DNA of 64,000 bases from Pseudomonas sp. MRSN 12121 (GTDB lineage: Bacteria; Pseudomonadota; Gammaproteobacteria; Pseudomonadales; Pseudomonadaceae): contig NZ_CP010892.1 in NCBI RefSeq assembly GCF_000931465.1, positions 6,865,264 to 6,929,263 of the forward strand, written 5' to 3'. Shown in pieces: positions 42,583-52,349 of this stretch. The notes under the pieces were generated by a model that was not told the origin of the DNA, searched no databases, and saw nothing but the letters and a program-made list of their open reading frames with translations. The first letter of the stretch is position 1. Each line of letters begins with the position of its first letter. Made by a program: the position numbers and the translations under genes.

Positions 42583-43485
42583 CTAGGGTTGCAACGCCGG
42601 GTGCTCGCGCAGCGCCTGCACCGCAAAATCGACGAAACTGCGCACCCGCGCCGACGCCTTGCGCCCGCCCTGGTACACCACATGGATCGGCAACGGCGCC
42701 AGCTCGTATTCCGCCAGCACGATCTCCAGTTCTCCGGCCGCCACCTTGTCCGCCACCTGATACGACAGCACCCGGGTCAGCCCCAGCCCGCGGCAAGCGG
42801 CGTTGATCGCCGCCTGGTTGGCGGTGACCACCAGCCGTGGCTCCGCCCGCACGCTCAGGGGCGTGCCAGCGTCGTCGAACAGCCAGCTTTTCGACTGGCC
42901 GATCGAGGACGGCGCGATCACCGTCGCCTGGCGCAGTTCCTGGGGATGTCGCGGCCGGCCATGGCGAGCGAGAAACGCCGGAGCGGCACAGACCACCCGG
43001 CGCACCTCGCCGACGCGCATTGCGTGCTGGCCGCTGTCGGGCAACTCGCCGATACGCACCGCGACATCCACGCCCTCCTCGAGCATGTTCACCACCCGGT
43101 CGACCAACAGGGCGTTGATGCTGACCTCGGTAAAGCGCTGCAGGTAATCCACCATCAGCGGCGTGACGAACAACTCGCCGAACAACACCGGAGCGGTAAT
43201 TGTCAGCGGCCCCCGCGGCAGGGCATGAATGCCGGCGGCCGAGGCCTCGGCGTCCTGCAACTCGGCGAGGATGCGCCGGCTGTCTTCCAGGTAACGCTGG
43301 CCGGCTTCCGTCAGCAGCACGTTACGCGTGGTGCGGGTCAGCAAGGGGGTGCCGATGCGCTGTTCCAGCGCCGCCACCGCGCGGGTCACGCTGGGCGCCG
43401 ACAACCCCAGGCGCCGGGCCGCGGCAGCGAAGCCCTGCTCCTGGGCAACGCTGATGAACACCTGCATTTCCTGGAATCGGTCCAC
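42583..43485 (-). CDS. LysR-family transcriptional regulator
   Basis: A 300-residue LysR regulator: N-terminal winged helix-turn-helix (about 1-60, with FAAAARRLGLSAPSVTRAVAALE) and a C-terminal effector-binding domain from about 90. It lies upstream of the GST gene on the same strand, with 129 bases between them. LysR regulators often control adjacent genes, so GST and the oxidase-like gene are candidates. No operator (T-N11-A) was confidently located. The gap to the glmS terminator on its other side contains a TTATCCACA box at 43592. Confidence 0.9.
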   Translation of the reverse strand: MDRFQEMQVFISVAQEQGFAAAARRLGLSAPSVTRAVAALEQRIGTPLLTRTTRNVLLTEAGQRYLEDSRRILAELQDAEASAAGIHALPRGPLTITAPVLFGELFVTPLMVDYLQRFTEVSINALLVDRVVNMLEEGVDVAVRIGELPDSGQHAMRVGEVRRVVCAAPAFLARHGRPRHPQELRQATVIAPSSIGQSKSWLFDDAGTPLSVRAEPRLVVTANQAAINAACRGLGLTRVLSYQVADKVAAGELEIVLAEYELAPLPIHVVYQGGRKASARVRSFVDFAVQALREHPALQP

Positions 43486-43662
43486 GGGCGCTGCTCCGGA
43501 TCAACGAGGCCACAGCTTATCCGCATCCTGCCGCTCACCACAAAACGCAGGCGAACGGAAATCTCCAGCGAGGGCGAGGATAGGAGCAACTTGTGGATAA
43601 GTTGACGGTGGCCCGGACGGGGCGCACCGAGCCAGGTCATGGCTAGGGAAGGGAAAAACGCA

Positions 43663-43710
43663 AAGGCGGCACAAGGTTCGATAGCTGAAGATCGAACCTT
43701 GCGCCGCCTT
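43663..43710 (-). terminator. glmS transcription terminator
   Basis: A 20-base-pair stem with one mismatch and an eight-base loop, located 10 bases after the glmS stop on the minus strand, followed by GCGTTTTTCCC. Both its position and the T-run support intrinsic termination. Confidence 0.85.
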
Positions 43711-43757
43711 GTGGATAACTTATTCCACCGTTACCGACTTCGCCAGGTTGCGCGGCT
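43690..43757 (-). other. attTn7 site, unoccupied
   Basis: The last codons of glmS (PRNLAKSVTVE, 43720-43755) are the conserved region that TnsD recognises in bacteria. The usual Tn7 insertion point, about 25 bases past the stop, would fall near 43695 within the terminator. No transposon ends or tns genes are present, so the site is empty. Confidence 0.7.
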
Positions 43758-45552
43758 GGTCGACGTCAGTGCCCTTGAGCACCGCCACGTAGTACGACAG
43801 CAATTGCAGCGGCAGGGTATAGAGGATCGGCGAGAGGATGTCGTGGATGTGCGGCATGTGGATAACATGCGTGCCTTCGCCATTGGCCATGCCAGCCTTC
43901 TCGTCGGCGAACACGATCAGCTCGCCGCCACGGGCACGGACTTCCTGCAGGTTGGACTTGAGTTTCTCCAGCAGCTCGTTGTTCGGGGCCACGGTGACCA
44001 CCGGCATATCGTTATCCACAAGCGCCAGCGGACCGTGCTTGAGCTCGCCGGCCGGGTAAGCCTCGGCGTGGATGTAAGAGATTTCCTTGAGCTTGAGCGC
44101 CCCTTCCATCGCTACCGGGAACTGCGCGCCACGGCCCAGGAACAGGGTGTGATGCTTCTCGGCGAACAGCTCGGCGATTTTTTCCACCGTGCTGTCCATC
44201 GCCAGGGCCTCGCCCAGGCGAGCCGGCAAGCGCCGCAATTCTTCCACCAGGGTGGCTTCGACATCCGCGCTCAAAGTGCCGCGCACCTGGCCCAGGGCCA
44301 ACGTCAGCAGCAACAGGCCGACCAGCTGGGTGGTGAAGGCCTTGGTGGAAGCCACGCCGATCTCGCGACCGGCCTGGGTCAGCAGGGTCAGGTCGGATTC
44401 GCGCACCAGCGAGCTGATGCCGACGTTGCAGATCGCCAGGCTGGCGAGGAAACCCAACTCCTTGGCGTTACGCAGGGCGGCCAGGGTGTCGGCGGTTTCG
44501 CCGGACTGGGAAATGGTCACGAACAGGGTGTCGGGTTGCACAACCACCTTGCGGTAGCGGAACTCGCTGGCCACTTCGACTTGACACGGGATCCCGGCCA
44601 GTTCTTCGAGCCAGTAACGGGCAACCATGCCGGCGTGGTAGCTGGTGCCACAGGCGACGATCTGTACATTGCGCACCTTGGCGAACAGCTCGGCGGCTTG
44701 CGGGCCAAAGGCCTGGACCAGCACTTGGTTCGGGCTCAGGCGGCCTTCCAGGGTGCGTTGCACCACGGCAGGCTGCTCATGGATTTCCTTGAGCATGTAG
44801 TGGCGGAACTCGCCCTTCTCGGCCGCTTCGGCACCGTCGCGGTACTGCACGGTTTCACGCTCCACGGCTTTACCGTCGACATCCCAGATCTGCACGCTGT
44901 CGCGGCGGATTTCGGCGATATCGCCTTCTTCCAGGTACATGAAACGGTCGGTCACCTGACGCAGCGCCAGCTGGTCGGAAGCCAGGAAGTTTTCCCCCAG
45001 GCCCAGGCCGATCACCAGCGGGCTGCCGCTGCGGGCTGCGACCAGGCGGTCCGGCTGGCTGGTGCTGATCACGGCCAGGCCGTAGGCGCCATGCAGCTCC
45101 TTGACGGTAGCTTTCAGGGCGGCGGTCAGGTCGCCCAGGTCCTTGAGCTTGTGGTTCAGCAGGTGGGCGATGACTTCGGTGTCGGTGTCCGAGGTGAACA
45201 CGTAGCCCAGGCCTTTGAGCTGCTCGCGCAGCACTTCATGGTTTTCGATGATGCCGTTGTGCACCACCGCCAGGTCGCCGGAGAAATGGGGGTGGGCATT
45301 GCGCTCGCAGGGCGCGCCGTGCGTGGCCCAACGGGTATGGGCAATGCCCAGGCGGCCAGCCAGCGGCTCGTCGGCCAGGGCCTGTTCCAGTTCGCTGACC
45401 TTGCCCGGACGGCGCATGCGCTCGAGCTTGCCGTCATGGGTGAAGACCGCCACGCCGGCGCTGTCATAACCGCGATATTCCAGACGCTTGAGGCCTTCGA
45501 GCAGGATGGCCGTGATATTCCGTTCAGCAACGGCGCCAACAATTCCACACAT
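43720..45552 (-). CDS. glmS: Glutamine--fructose-6-phosphate aminotransferase (isomerising)
   Basis: A 610-residue enzyme that makes glucosamine-6-phosphate, the first step toward UDP-GlcNAc for peptidoglycan and LPS. Cys2 (MCGIVGAV) is the N-terminal nucleophile of the glutaminase domain (1-240); two SIS sugar-isomerase domains follow, with SQSGETADT near 350 and the C-terminal LAKSVTVE. GGAGA precedes the ATG. It lies ten bases downstream of glmR, so the two are probably co-transcribed. Three perfect TTATCCACA boxes lie at or near its 3' end (43710, 43857, 44012). Confidence 0.97.
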   Translation of the reverse strand: MCGIVGAVAERNITAILLEGLKRLEYRGYDSAGVAVFTHDGKLERMRRPGKVSELEQALADEPLAGRLGIAHTRWATHGAPCERNAHPHFSGDLAVVHNGIIENHEVLREQLKGLGYVFTSDTDTEVIAHLLNHKLKDLGDLTAALKATVKELHGAYGLAVISTSQPDRLVAARSGSPLVIGLGLGENFLASDQLALRQVTDRFMYLEEGDIAEIRRDSVQIWDVDGKAVERETVQYRDGAEAAEKGEFRHYMLKEIHEQPAVVQRTLEGRLSPNQVLVQAFGPQAAELFAKVRNVQIVACGTSYHAGMVARYWLEELAGIPCQVEVASEFRYRKVVVQPDTLFVTISQSGETADTLAALRNAKELGFLASLAICNVGISSLVRESDLTLLTQAGREIGVASTKAFTTQLVGLLLLTLALGQVRGTLSADVEATLVEELRRLPARLGEALAMDSTVEKIAELFAEKHHTLFLGRGAQFPVAMEGALKLKEISYIHAEAYPAGELKHGPLALVDNDMPVVTVAPNNELLEKLKSNLQEVRARGGELIVFADEKAGMANGEGTHVIHMPHIHDILSPILYTLPLQLLSYYVAVLKGTDVDQPRNLAKSVTVE

Positions 45553-45562
45553 GGTTTCTCTC

Positions 45563-46330
45563 CTAGATGACTGCCGCGCAAATCAATGTGATACCGCGGG
45601 CCTGAATCTGGTCGCGGGCCTCTGCAGGCAGGCGATCATCGGTAATAAGGGTATGGACGCTGCTCCAGGGCAGCTCCAGGTTGGGAATCTTGCGGCCGAT
45701 CTTGTCGGCCTCGACCATCACCACGACTTCCCGCGCCACTTCGGCCATCACCCGGCTCAAGCCGAGCAGCTCGTTGAAGGTGGTCGTTCCGCGCACCAGG
45801 TCGATGCCATCGGCGCCAATGAACAACTGGTCGAAATCATAGGAGCGCAGCACCTGTTCGGCGACCTGCCCCTGGAACGATTCAGAATGCGGGTCCCAGG
45901 TGCCGCCGGTCATCAACAGCACCGGCTCGTGTTCCAGTTCGCTCAGGGCATTGGCCACATTCAGTGAATTGGTCATCACCACCAGGCCCGGCTGCTGGCC
46001 GAGCTCGGGAATCATCGCCGCGGTGGTGCTGCCGCTGTCGATGATGATGCGGGCGTGTTCGCGGATGCGCGCAACCGCCGCGCGAGCGATGGCCTGCTTG
46101 TAGCGCGACACGGGCTGGCCGATATCGCTGACCAGTTCCTGGGGCATGGTGATGGCGCCACCGTAGCGGCGCAGCAGCAGGCCGTTGCTTTCCAGGGCTG
46201 CCAAGTCCTTACGAATCGTAACTTCGGAAGTTTCGAAACGCTTGGCCAGATCGTCCACGCTCACCTCGCCCAACTCATTGAGCAAGGCCAGGATGTTGTG
46301 ACGACGCTGGGGAGTGTTGCGTTTCGACAT
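45563..46330 (-). CDS. glmR: DeoR-family transcriptional regulator GlmR
   Basis: A 255-residue DeoR regulator: N-terminal helix-turn-helix (about 9-55, with RRHNILALLNELGEVSVDDL and TSEVTIRKDLAALE) and a C-terminal sugar-phosphate sensor domain with DSGSTTAAM and MTGGTWDPHSESFQG. The start at 46330 gives MSKRNTPQRRHN, the same N-terminus recalled for P. aeruginosa GlmR; an ATG at 46369 would add 13 residues. Its place between glmU and glmS indicates control of amino-sugar synthesis. The ribosome-binding sequence is weak. Confidence 0.9.
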   Translation of the reverse strand: MSKRNTPQRRHNILALLNELGEVSVDDLAKRFETSEVTIRKDLAALESNGLLLRRYGGAITMPQELVSDIGQPVSRYKQAIARAAVARIREHARIIIDSGSTTAAMIPELGQQPGLVVMTNSLNVANALSELEHEPVLLMTGGTWDPHSESFQGQVAEQVLRSYDFDQLFIGADGIDLVRGTTTFNELLGLSRVMAEVAREVVVMVEADKIGRKIPNLELPWSSVHTLITDDRLPAEARDQIQARGITLICAAVI

Positions 46331-46431
46331 GAGCACTTTAAGTTTCGATTCGAAAGATAACGGACGCAATCAAAACCTATCGCCGGAAATTCGTCAAGGC
46401 AGCGCAAGAAAAAAATCTATGGATAAAAGCA

Positions 46432-46479
46432 TCGCGGGCAAGCCTCGCTCCTACAGGTATGAGCGAGGCTTGCCCGCGA
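46432..46479. repeat. REP palindrome between glmU and glmR
   Basis: A perfect 19-base-pair inverted repeat with a ten-base loop, of the same GCGGGCAAGCCTCGCTC type as the other REP units. It follows the glmU stop, so it may end or stabilise the glmU transcript before glmR. Confidence 0.88.
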
Positions 46480-46516
46480 AAGCTTCGAGAGCACCGGCCA
46501 CTGCGTTGTGGATAAC

Positions 46517-47884
46517 TCAGTTCTTGCTGATCTTCACCGGGCGCTTCCAGCCATCGATGTTCTTCTGCCGGGCACGGGCCACTGCCAGCTGGGCCTTTTC
46601 CACCGTCTGGTTGATGGTCGAACCCGCCGCCGTGGTTGCGCCGTCGTGGATATCCACAGGCGCCACCAGGGAGTTGTTGGAACCGATGAAGACATCCTCA
46701 CCCAGCACCGTGCGATGCTTGTTGGCGCCATCGTAGTTGCAGGTGATGGTGCCGGCGCCGATATTGGTGCGGGCCCCGATATCGGCATCGCCCAGGTAAG
46801 TCAGGTGGCCAGCCTTGGCGCCCTCGCCCATATGGGCGTTTTTCAGCTCGACAAAGTTACCCACATGGGCGCGGGCTTCCAGTACGGTGCCCTGACGCAG
46901 GCGGGCGAACGGGCCGGCATCGCTGCCCTCACCCAGCACCGCGCCTTCGATATGGCTGTTGGCCTTGATCACCACGCCCTTGCGCAGGGTGCTGTCCTTG
47001 ATCACGCAATTCGGACCGATCACCACGTCGTCCTCGATCACCACCCGGCCTTCGAGAATCACGTTGATGTCGATCAGGACGTCGCGGCCGACGCTGACTT
47101 CGCCGCGCACGTCGAAACGCGCGGGATCGCGCAGGGTCACGCCCTGGGCCATCAGGCGGCGCGCCGCACGCAACTGATAGTGGCGCTCCAGCTCGGCCAG
47201 CTGCTTGCGATCGTTGGCGCCCTGCACTTCCATGGCGTCGTGCGGTTGCTCGGTGGCCACCAGCAGACCGTCGCTGACGGCCATGGCAATCACGTCGGTC
47301 AGGTAGTACTCGCCCTGGGCATTGTTATTCGACAAGCGACTCATCCAGTCGCCCAGGCGATTGGCCGGCACCGCAAGAATGCCGGTATTGCCTTCGGTAA
47401 TCGCCCGTTGCGCTTCGTTGGCGTCCTTCTGCTCGACGATGGCAGCCACCTTGCCCGCGGCGTCGCGCACGATGCGGCCATAACCGGTCGGGTCGGCCAG
47501 CTCTACGGTCAGCAGGCCCAACTGTTCCGGGCCGGCTTGCTTGAGCAGGCGTTGCAGGGTTTCCACTTCGATCAGCGGCACATCACCGTACAGAATCAGC
47601 ACGGTATCGGCGGTGATGAAAGGGACGGCCTGGGCCACGGCATGGCCAGTGCCGAGCTGCTTGTCCTGCAGCACGAAATTAAGGTCGTCTGCCGCCAGGC
47701 GTTCGCGAACCGCGTCGGCGCCATGGCCGATGACCACATGAATGCGTTGTGGATCGAGTTGTCGCGCGCTGTGGATAACATGGCCAAGCATGGAGTTACC
47801 CGCCACCGGGTGCAGGACCTTGGGCAACGACGAGCGCATGCGGGTACCTTGACCGGCAGCGAGAATAACGATTTCAAGAGACAT
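46517..47884 (-). CDS. glmU: Bifunctional N-acetylglucosamine-1-phosphate uridyltransferase / glucosamine-1-phosphate acetyltransferase
   Basis: A 455-residue enzyme for the last two steps to UDP-GlcNAc. The N-terminal pyrophosphorylase has LAAGQGTRMRSSLPK at about 8-22; the C-terminal half is a left-handed beta-helix of hexapeptide repeats (GRVVIEDDVVIGPNC and following) ending in the acetyl-CoA site around YDGANKHRT. Minus strand, between the atp terminator and glmR. Perfect TTATCCACA boxes lie just after its stop (46507) and inside its 5' part (47770). Confidence 0.96.
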   Translation of the reverse strand: MSLEIVILAAGQGTRMRSSLPKVLHPVAGNSMLGHVIHSARQLDPQRIHVVIGHGADAVRERLAADDLNFVLQDKQLGTGHAVAQAVPFITADTVLILYGDVPLIEVETLQRLLKQAGPEQLGLLTVELADPTGYGRIVRDAAGKVAAIVEQKDANEAQRAITEGNTGILAVPANRLGDWMSRLSNNNAQGEYYLTDVIAMAVSDGLLVATEQPHDAMEVQGANDRKQLAELERHYQLRAARRLMAQGVTLRDPARFDVRGEVSVGRDVLIDINVILEGRVVIEDDVVIGPNCVIKDSTLRKGVVIKANSHIEGAVLGEGSDAGPFARLRQGTVLEARAHVGNFVELKNAHMGEGAKAGHLTYLGDADIGARTNIGAGTITCNYDGANKHRTVLGEDVFIGSNNSLVAPVDIHDGATTAAGSTINQTVEKAQLAVARARQKNIDGWKRPVKISKN

Positions 47885-47943
47885 GACTGGCTACCAATCC
47901 TGGGTGGTCAGCGGATGTGACCAAGAGATGAATTGCAAAAAAT

Positions 47944-47971
47944 AAAAAGGGTAGCCGAGGCTACCCTTTTT
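47944..47971 (-). terminator. atp operon terminator
   Basis: A near-perfect hairpin: AAAAAGGGTAGCC, loop GAG, GGCTACCCTTTTT type. It has A and T runs on both flanks, so it can act on either strand; it lies 26 bases past the atpC stop. Confidence 0.9.
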
Positions 47972-47997
47972 AATCAATCACGCGGAAATCCCGCGGC

Positions 47998-48423
47998 TTA
48001 GCCGCCGAATTTCTTGCGGATCTGCTGGACGGTGCGCAGCTGGGCTGCGGCCTCGGCCAGACGTGCAGCGGCAGAACCGTAGTCGAAATCTGCGCCTTTT
48101 TCATTCAGGGCCTTCTCAGCAGCCTTTACGGCTTCCTGAGCGGAGGCTTCGTCCAGGTCGGCAGCGCGCTGCACGGTGTCGGCAAGAACCTTGACCATGT
48201 TCGGCTGAACCTCGAGGAAACCACCGGAGATGTAGAACACCTCGGCTTCCCCGCCCTGCTTGATCAAGCGGATCGGACCTGGTTTCAGATTAGTGATCAG
48301 CGGCGCGTGACCCAGGGCGATACCAAGATCCCCAAGCTCGCCGTGTGCGATCACCATCTCGACCAGACCGGAGAAGATTTCCCCTTCCGCACTGACGATA
48401 TCGCAATGGACTGTCATAGCCAT
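47998..48423 (-). CDS. atpC: ATP synthase F1 epsilon subunit
   Basis: A 141-residue epsilon subunit of the F1 stalk. N-terminal beta-sandwich (HCDIVSAEGEIFSG at 5-18, LGDLGIALGHAPLIT) and C-terminal two-helix inhibitory arm (about 90-138). Last gene of the atpIBEFHAGDC operon on the minus strand, 45 bases after atpD. Standard length and motifs. Confidence 0.97.
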   Translation of the reverse strand: MAMTVHCDIVSAEGEIFSGLVEMVIAHGELGDLGIALGHAPLITNLKPGPIRLIKQGGEAEVFYISGGFLEVQPNMVKVLADTVQRAADLDEASAQEAVKAAEKALNEKGADFDYGSAAARLAEAAAQLRTVQQIRKKFGG

Positions 48424-48468
48424 CTGCTTGCCTCAACCTAAATTAGCGCCCGTTGCCGGGCGCCGGGA

Positions 48469-49845
48469 TTACAGTTTCTTGGCTTTCTCGATCGCTTCTT
48501 CGATGCCGCCGACCATGTAGAACGCTTGTTCTGGCAGGTGGTCGTAGTCACCGTTGAGGATGCCTTTGAAGCCAGCGATGGTGTCTTTCAGGGAAACGTA
48601 TTTGCCTGGAGAACCAGTGAAGACTTCAGCCACGAAGAACGGCTGCGACAGGAAGCGCTGGATCTTACGAGCGCGGGATACCAGTTGCTTGTCGGCTTCG
48701 GACAGTTCGTCCATACCCAGGATCGCAATGATGTCCTTCAGCTCTTTGTAACGCTGCAGCACGTACTGAACGCCGCGAGCGGTTTCGTAGTGCTCGTTGC
48801 CGATCACGTTCGGATCCAGCTGACGGGAAGTCGAGTCCAGTGGGTCGACCGCTGGGTAGATACCCAGGGAAGCGATGTCACGGGACAGTACGACGGTGGC
48901 GTCCAAGTGGGCGAAGGTGGTCGCTGGCGACGGGTCGGTCAGGTCGTCCGCAGGTACGTATACCGCCTGGATCGAGGTGATCGAGCCTTGCTTGGTCGAA
49001 GTGATACGTTCTTGCAGAACGCCCATCTCTTCGGCCAGGGTCGGCTGGTAACCTACTGCCGAAGGCATACGGCCCAGCAGTGCGGATACTTCGGTACCGG
49101 CCAGGGTGTAACGGTAGATGTTGTCGACGAACAACAGAACGTCGTTACCTTCGTCACGGAACTTCTCGGCCATGGTCAGGCCGGTCAGGGCTACGCGCAG
49201 ACGGTTTCCCGGCGGCTCGTTCATCTGGCCGTAGACCAGTGCCACTTTGTCCAGAACGTTGGAGTCCTTCATCTCGTGGTAGAAGTCGTTACCCTCACGA
49301 GTACGCTCACCCACACCGGCGAACACGGAATAACCGCTGTGCTCGATGGCGATGTTACGGATCAGTTCCATCATGTTTACGGTCTTGCCCACACCGGCAC
49401 CACCGAACAGACCGACTTTACCGCCCTTGGCGAACGGGCAGACCAGGTCGATAACCTTGATGCCGGTTTCCAGCAGGTCGTTGCCGCCTGCCTGTTCCGC
49501 GAAGGAAGGGGCGGCGCGGTGGATACCCCAGCGCTCTTCTTCGCCGATCGGGCCAGCTTCGTCGATCGGGTTGCCCAGTACGTCCATGATCCGGCCCAGG
49601 GTCGCTTTACCGACCGGTACGGAGATGGCTGCGCCAGTGTTGTTGACGTCCAGACCGCGCTTGAGGCCCTCGGTGGAGCCCATCGCAATGGTACGCACCA
49701 CGCCGTCGCCCAGCTGCTGCTGAACTTCCAGAGTGGTTTCGGCGCCTTGAACCTTCAAGGCGTCGTAGATGCTCGGTACGCTGTCGCGTGGAAATTCCAC
49801 GTCGATAACGGCGCCGATGATTTGAACGATACGTCCGCTACTCAT
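48469..49845 (-). CDS. atpD: ATP synthase F1 beta subunit
   Basis: A 458-residue catalytic subunit. P-loop GGAGVGKT at 148-155, the catalytic Glu region GERTREGNDF, and the DELSEADKQ motif near the C-terminus. Synthesises ATP from ADP and phosphate as the gamma shaft rotates. Codon use is more biased than in neighbouring accessory genes, consistent with high expression. Member of the atp operon, 27 bases after atpG. Confidence 0.98.
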   Translation of the reverse strand: MSSGRIVQIIGAVIDVEFPRDSVPSIYDALKVQGAETTLEVQQQLGDGVVRTIAMGSTEGLKRGLDVNNTGAAISVPVGKATLGRIMDVLGNPIDEAGPIGEEERWGIHRAAPSFAEQAGGNDLLETGIKVIDLVCPFAKGGKVGLFGGAGVGKTVNMMELIRNIAIEHSGYSVFAGVGERTREGNDFYHEMKDSNVLDKVALVYGQMNEPPGNRLRVALTGLTMAEKFRDEGNDVLLFVDNIYRYTLAGTEVSALLGRMPSAVGYQPTLAEEMGVLQERITSTKQGSITSIQAVYVPADDLTDPSPATTFAHLDATVVLSRDIASLGIYPAVDPLDSTSRQLDPNVIGNEHYETARGVQYVLQRYKELKDIIAILGMDELSEADKQLVSRARKIQRFLSQPFFVAEVFTGSPGKYVSLKDTIAGFKGILNGDYDHLPEQAFYMVGGIEEAIEKAKKL

Positions 49846-49872
49846 AGCTGGATCCTCTGAATATTTGAACCG

Positions 49873-50733
49873 TTAAACCGCGGCAGCGCCGCCGACGATT
49901 TCCGAGATCTCTTGGGTGATCGCAGCCTGACGCGCCTTGTTGTAGATCAGCTGCAAATCGCTGATCAAATCACCGGCGTTGTCGGTAGCGTTCTTCATCG
50001 CGATCATCCGCGCAGCTTGTTCGGCCGCGTTGTTCTCGACCACCGCCTGGTAGACCTGCGACTCCACGTAGCGAACCATCAAGCCGTCGAGCAGCTCTTT
50101 GGCATCCGGTTCGTAGAGATAGTCCCAGTGGTGCTTGAGTTCTTGATCCGGGGTTGCCACCAGCGGAATCAACTGCTCCACCGTAGGCTGTTGCGTCATG
50201 GTGTTGATGAACTTGTTGGATACCACGGACAGGCGGTCAATCCGGCCATCCAGGTAGGCATCCAGCATCACCTTGACGCTGCCGATCAGATCATTGATCG
50301 ACGGCTCTTCACCCAGGTGGCTGATTGCAGCGACGACGTTGCCGCCGAAGTTACGGAAGAAAGCCGCACCTTTGCTGCCAACCACGCACAGATCGATCTC
50401 GACGCCATTTTCGCGGTTTACCGCCATGTCCTTGACCAGAGCCTTGAACAGGTTGGTATTCAAACCACCGCACAGACCACGGTCACTGCTCACCACGATA
50501 TAACCGACGCGCTTGATGGCGCGATCGATCATGAACGGGTGGCGATATTCCGGGTTGGCGTTGGCCAGATGACCAATAACCTGGCGGATGCGCTCCGCGT
50601 AAGGACGGCTAGCAGCCATGCGCATTTGTGCCTTGCGCATTTTGCTGACCGCCACTTTTTCCATGGCGCTGGTAATCTTTTGCGTGCTTTTGATGCTCGC
50701 AATCTTACTGCGAATCTCTTTTGCGCCTGCCAT
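49873..50733 (-). CDS. atpG: ATP synthase F1 gamma subunit
   Basis: A 286-residue central-shaft subunit with the typical N-terminal MAGAKEIRSKIASIKSTQKI helix and the C-terminal MKNATDNAGDLISDLQLIYN helix that together form the rotating coiled coil. Length and both terminal helices agree with the family. It lies between atpA and atpD. Confidence 0.97.
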   Translation of the reverse strand: MAGAKEIRSKIASIKSTQKITSAMEKVAVSKMRKAQMRMAASRPYAERIRQVIGHLANANPEYRHPFMIDRAIKRVGYIVVSSDRGLCGGLNTNLFKALVKDMAVNRENGVEIDLCVVGSKGAAFFRNFGGNVVAAISHLGEEPSINDLIGSVKVMLDAYLDGRIDRLSVVSNKFINTMTQQPTVEQLIPLVATPDQELKHHWDYLYEPDAKELLDGLMVRYVESQVYQAVVENNAAEQAARMIAMKNATDNAGDLISDLQLIYNKARQAAITQEISEIVGGAAAV

Positions 50734-50783
50734 GTAACACCTATCAGGTTAGCAAGCGGGGACCTCGCGGCCCCCGCTGCGGC

Positions 50784-52328
50784 TTACCAGGTTTGGGTGG
50801 CCTTGAACTTCTCGATACCGGCTTTCAGGCCAGCGTCGATTTCGTCATTGAAGTCACCCTTCACGTTGATCTTCGCCATCAAATCGGCGTGATCGCGGTT
50901 GAAGTAAGCAATCAGCGCTTGTTCGAAGCTGCCGATCTTGGCGATTTCGACGTCAGTCAGGAACCCGCGCTCAGCGGCATACAGCGACAGCGACATGTCA
51001 GCGATGGACATCGGCGCGTATTGCTTCTGCTTCATCAGCTCGGTAACGCGCTGACCGTGTTCAAGTTGCTTGCGGGTCGCTTCGTCCAGGTCAGAAGCGA
51101 ACTGGGCGAATGCCGCCAGTTCACGGTACTGAGCCAGGGCGGTACGGATACCACCGGACAGCTTCTTGATGATCTTGGTCTGAGCGGCACCACCTACACG
51201 GGATACCGAAACACCTGCGTTCACTGCCGGACGGATGCCGGAGTTGAACATGGCCGATTCCAGGAAGATCTGACCGTCGGTGATGGAAATCACGTTGGTC
51301 GGAACGAACGCGGAAACGTCGCCAGCCTGGGTTTCGATGATCGGCAGTGCGGTCAGGGAACCGGTCTTGCCAGTTACCGCGCCGTTGGTGAACTTCTCTA
51401 CGTACTCTTCCGAAACGCGGGATGCGCGCTCCAGCAGACGGGAGTGGAGATAGAACACGTCGCCTGGGTAAGCTTCACGTCCTGGTGGACGGCGCAGCAG
51501 CAGGGAAATCTGGCGGTAAGCCACTGCTTGCTTGGACAGATCGTCATAAACGATCAGCGCGTCTTCACCGCGGTCGCGGAAGTATTCGCCCATGGTGCAA
51601 CCGGCGTAAGGAGCCAGGAATTGCAGGGCAGCGGATTCGGAAGCACTGGCAGCCACGATGATGGTGTTGGCCAGGGCGCCGTTTTCTTCCAGCTTGCGAA
51701 CCACGTTGGCGATGGTCGATTGCTTCTGACCCACTGCTACGTATACGCAGAAGATGCCGCTGTCTTTCTGGTTGATGATCGCGTCGATCGCCAGAGCGGT
51801 CTTACCGATCTGACGGTCACCGATGATCAGCTCACGCTGGCCACGGCCGACCGGGATCATGGCGTCGACAGCCTTGTAGCCAGTCTGTACAGGCTGGTCT
51901 ACCGACTTACGCCAGATCACGCCTGGAGCAACTTTCTCGACCGCGTCGGTCTCGGTGTTGTTCAGCGGACCTTTACCGTCAACTGGGTTACCCAGTGCGT
52001 CGACGACGCGACCCAGCAGTTCCTTACCAACCGGAACCTGCAGGATGCGGCCAGTGCACTTGGCGCTCATGCCTTCGGCCAGAGTCGTGTAGGCGCCCAG
52101 TACCACGGCACCTACGGAGTCTTGCTCGAGGTTGAGTGCCATACCGTAGACACTGCCCGGAAACTCGATCATCTCGCCGTACATGACGTCGGCCAGACCG
52201 TGAATCCGCACGATACCGTCAGAAACGCTGACGACAGTGCCTTCGTTACGGGCTTGAGAGGTCACATCGAGCTTTTCGATGCGGCCCTTGATAATTTCAC
52301 TTATTTCGGAAGGATTGAGTTGCTGCAT
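50784..52328 (-). CDS. atpA: ATP synthase F1 alpha subunit
   Basis: A 514-residue non-catalytic nucleotide-binding subunit. P-loop GDRQIGKTA at 170-178 and the ALPIIETQAGDVSAFVPTNV region near 335-355 (arginine-finger neighbourhood follows at RPAVNAGVSVSRVGG). Standard order and length. It begins 21 bases after atpH. Confidence 0.98.
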   Translation of the reverse strand: MQQLNPSEISEIIKGRIEKLDVTSQARNEGTVVSVSDGIVRIHGLADVMYGEMIEFPGSVYGMALNLEQDSVGAVVLGAYTTLAEGMSAKCTGRILQVPVGKELLGRVVDALGNPVDGKGPLNNTETDAVEKVAPGVIWRKSVDQPVQTGYKAVDAMIPVGRGQRELIIGDRQIGKTALAIDAIINQKDSGIFCVYVAVGQKQSTIANVVRKLEENGALANTIIVAASASESAALQFLAPYAGCTMGEYFRDRGEDALIVYDDLSKQAVAYRQISLLLRRPPGREAYPGDVFYLHSRLLERASRVSEEYVEKFTNGAVTGKTGSLTALPIIETQAGDVSAFVPTNVISITDGQIFLESAMFNSGIRPAVNAGVSVSRVGGAAQTKIIKKLSGGIRTALAQYRELAAFAQFASDLDEATRKQLEHGQRVTELMKQKQYAPMSIADMSLSLYAAERGFLTDVEIAKIGSFEQALIAYFNRDHADLMAKINVKGDFNDEIDAGLKAGIEKFKATQTW

Positions 52329-52349
52329 TGCTCTGCTGCCCCTTCAAAC

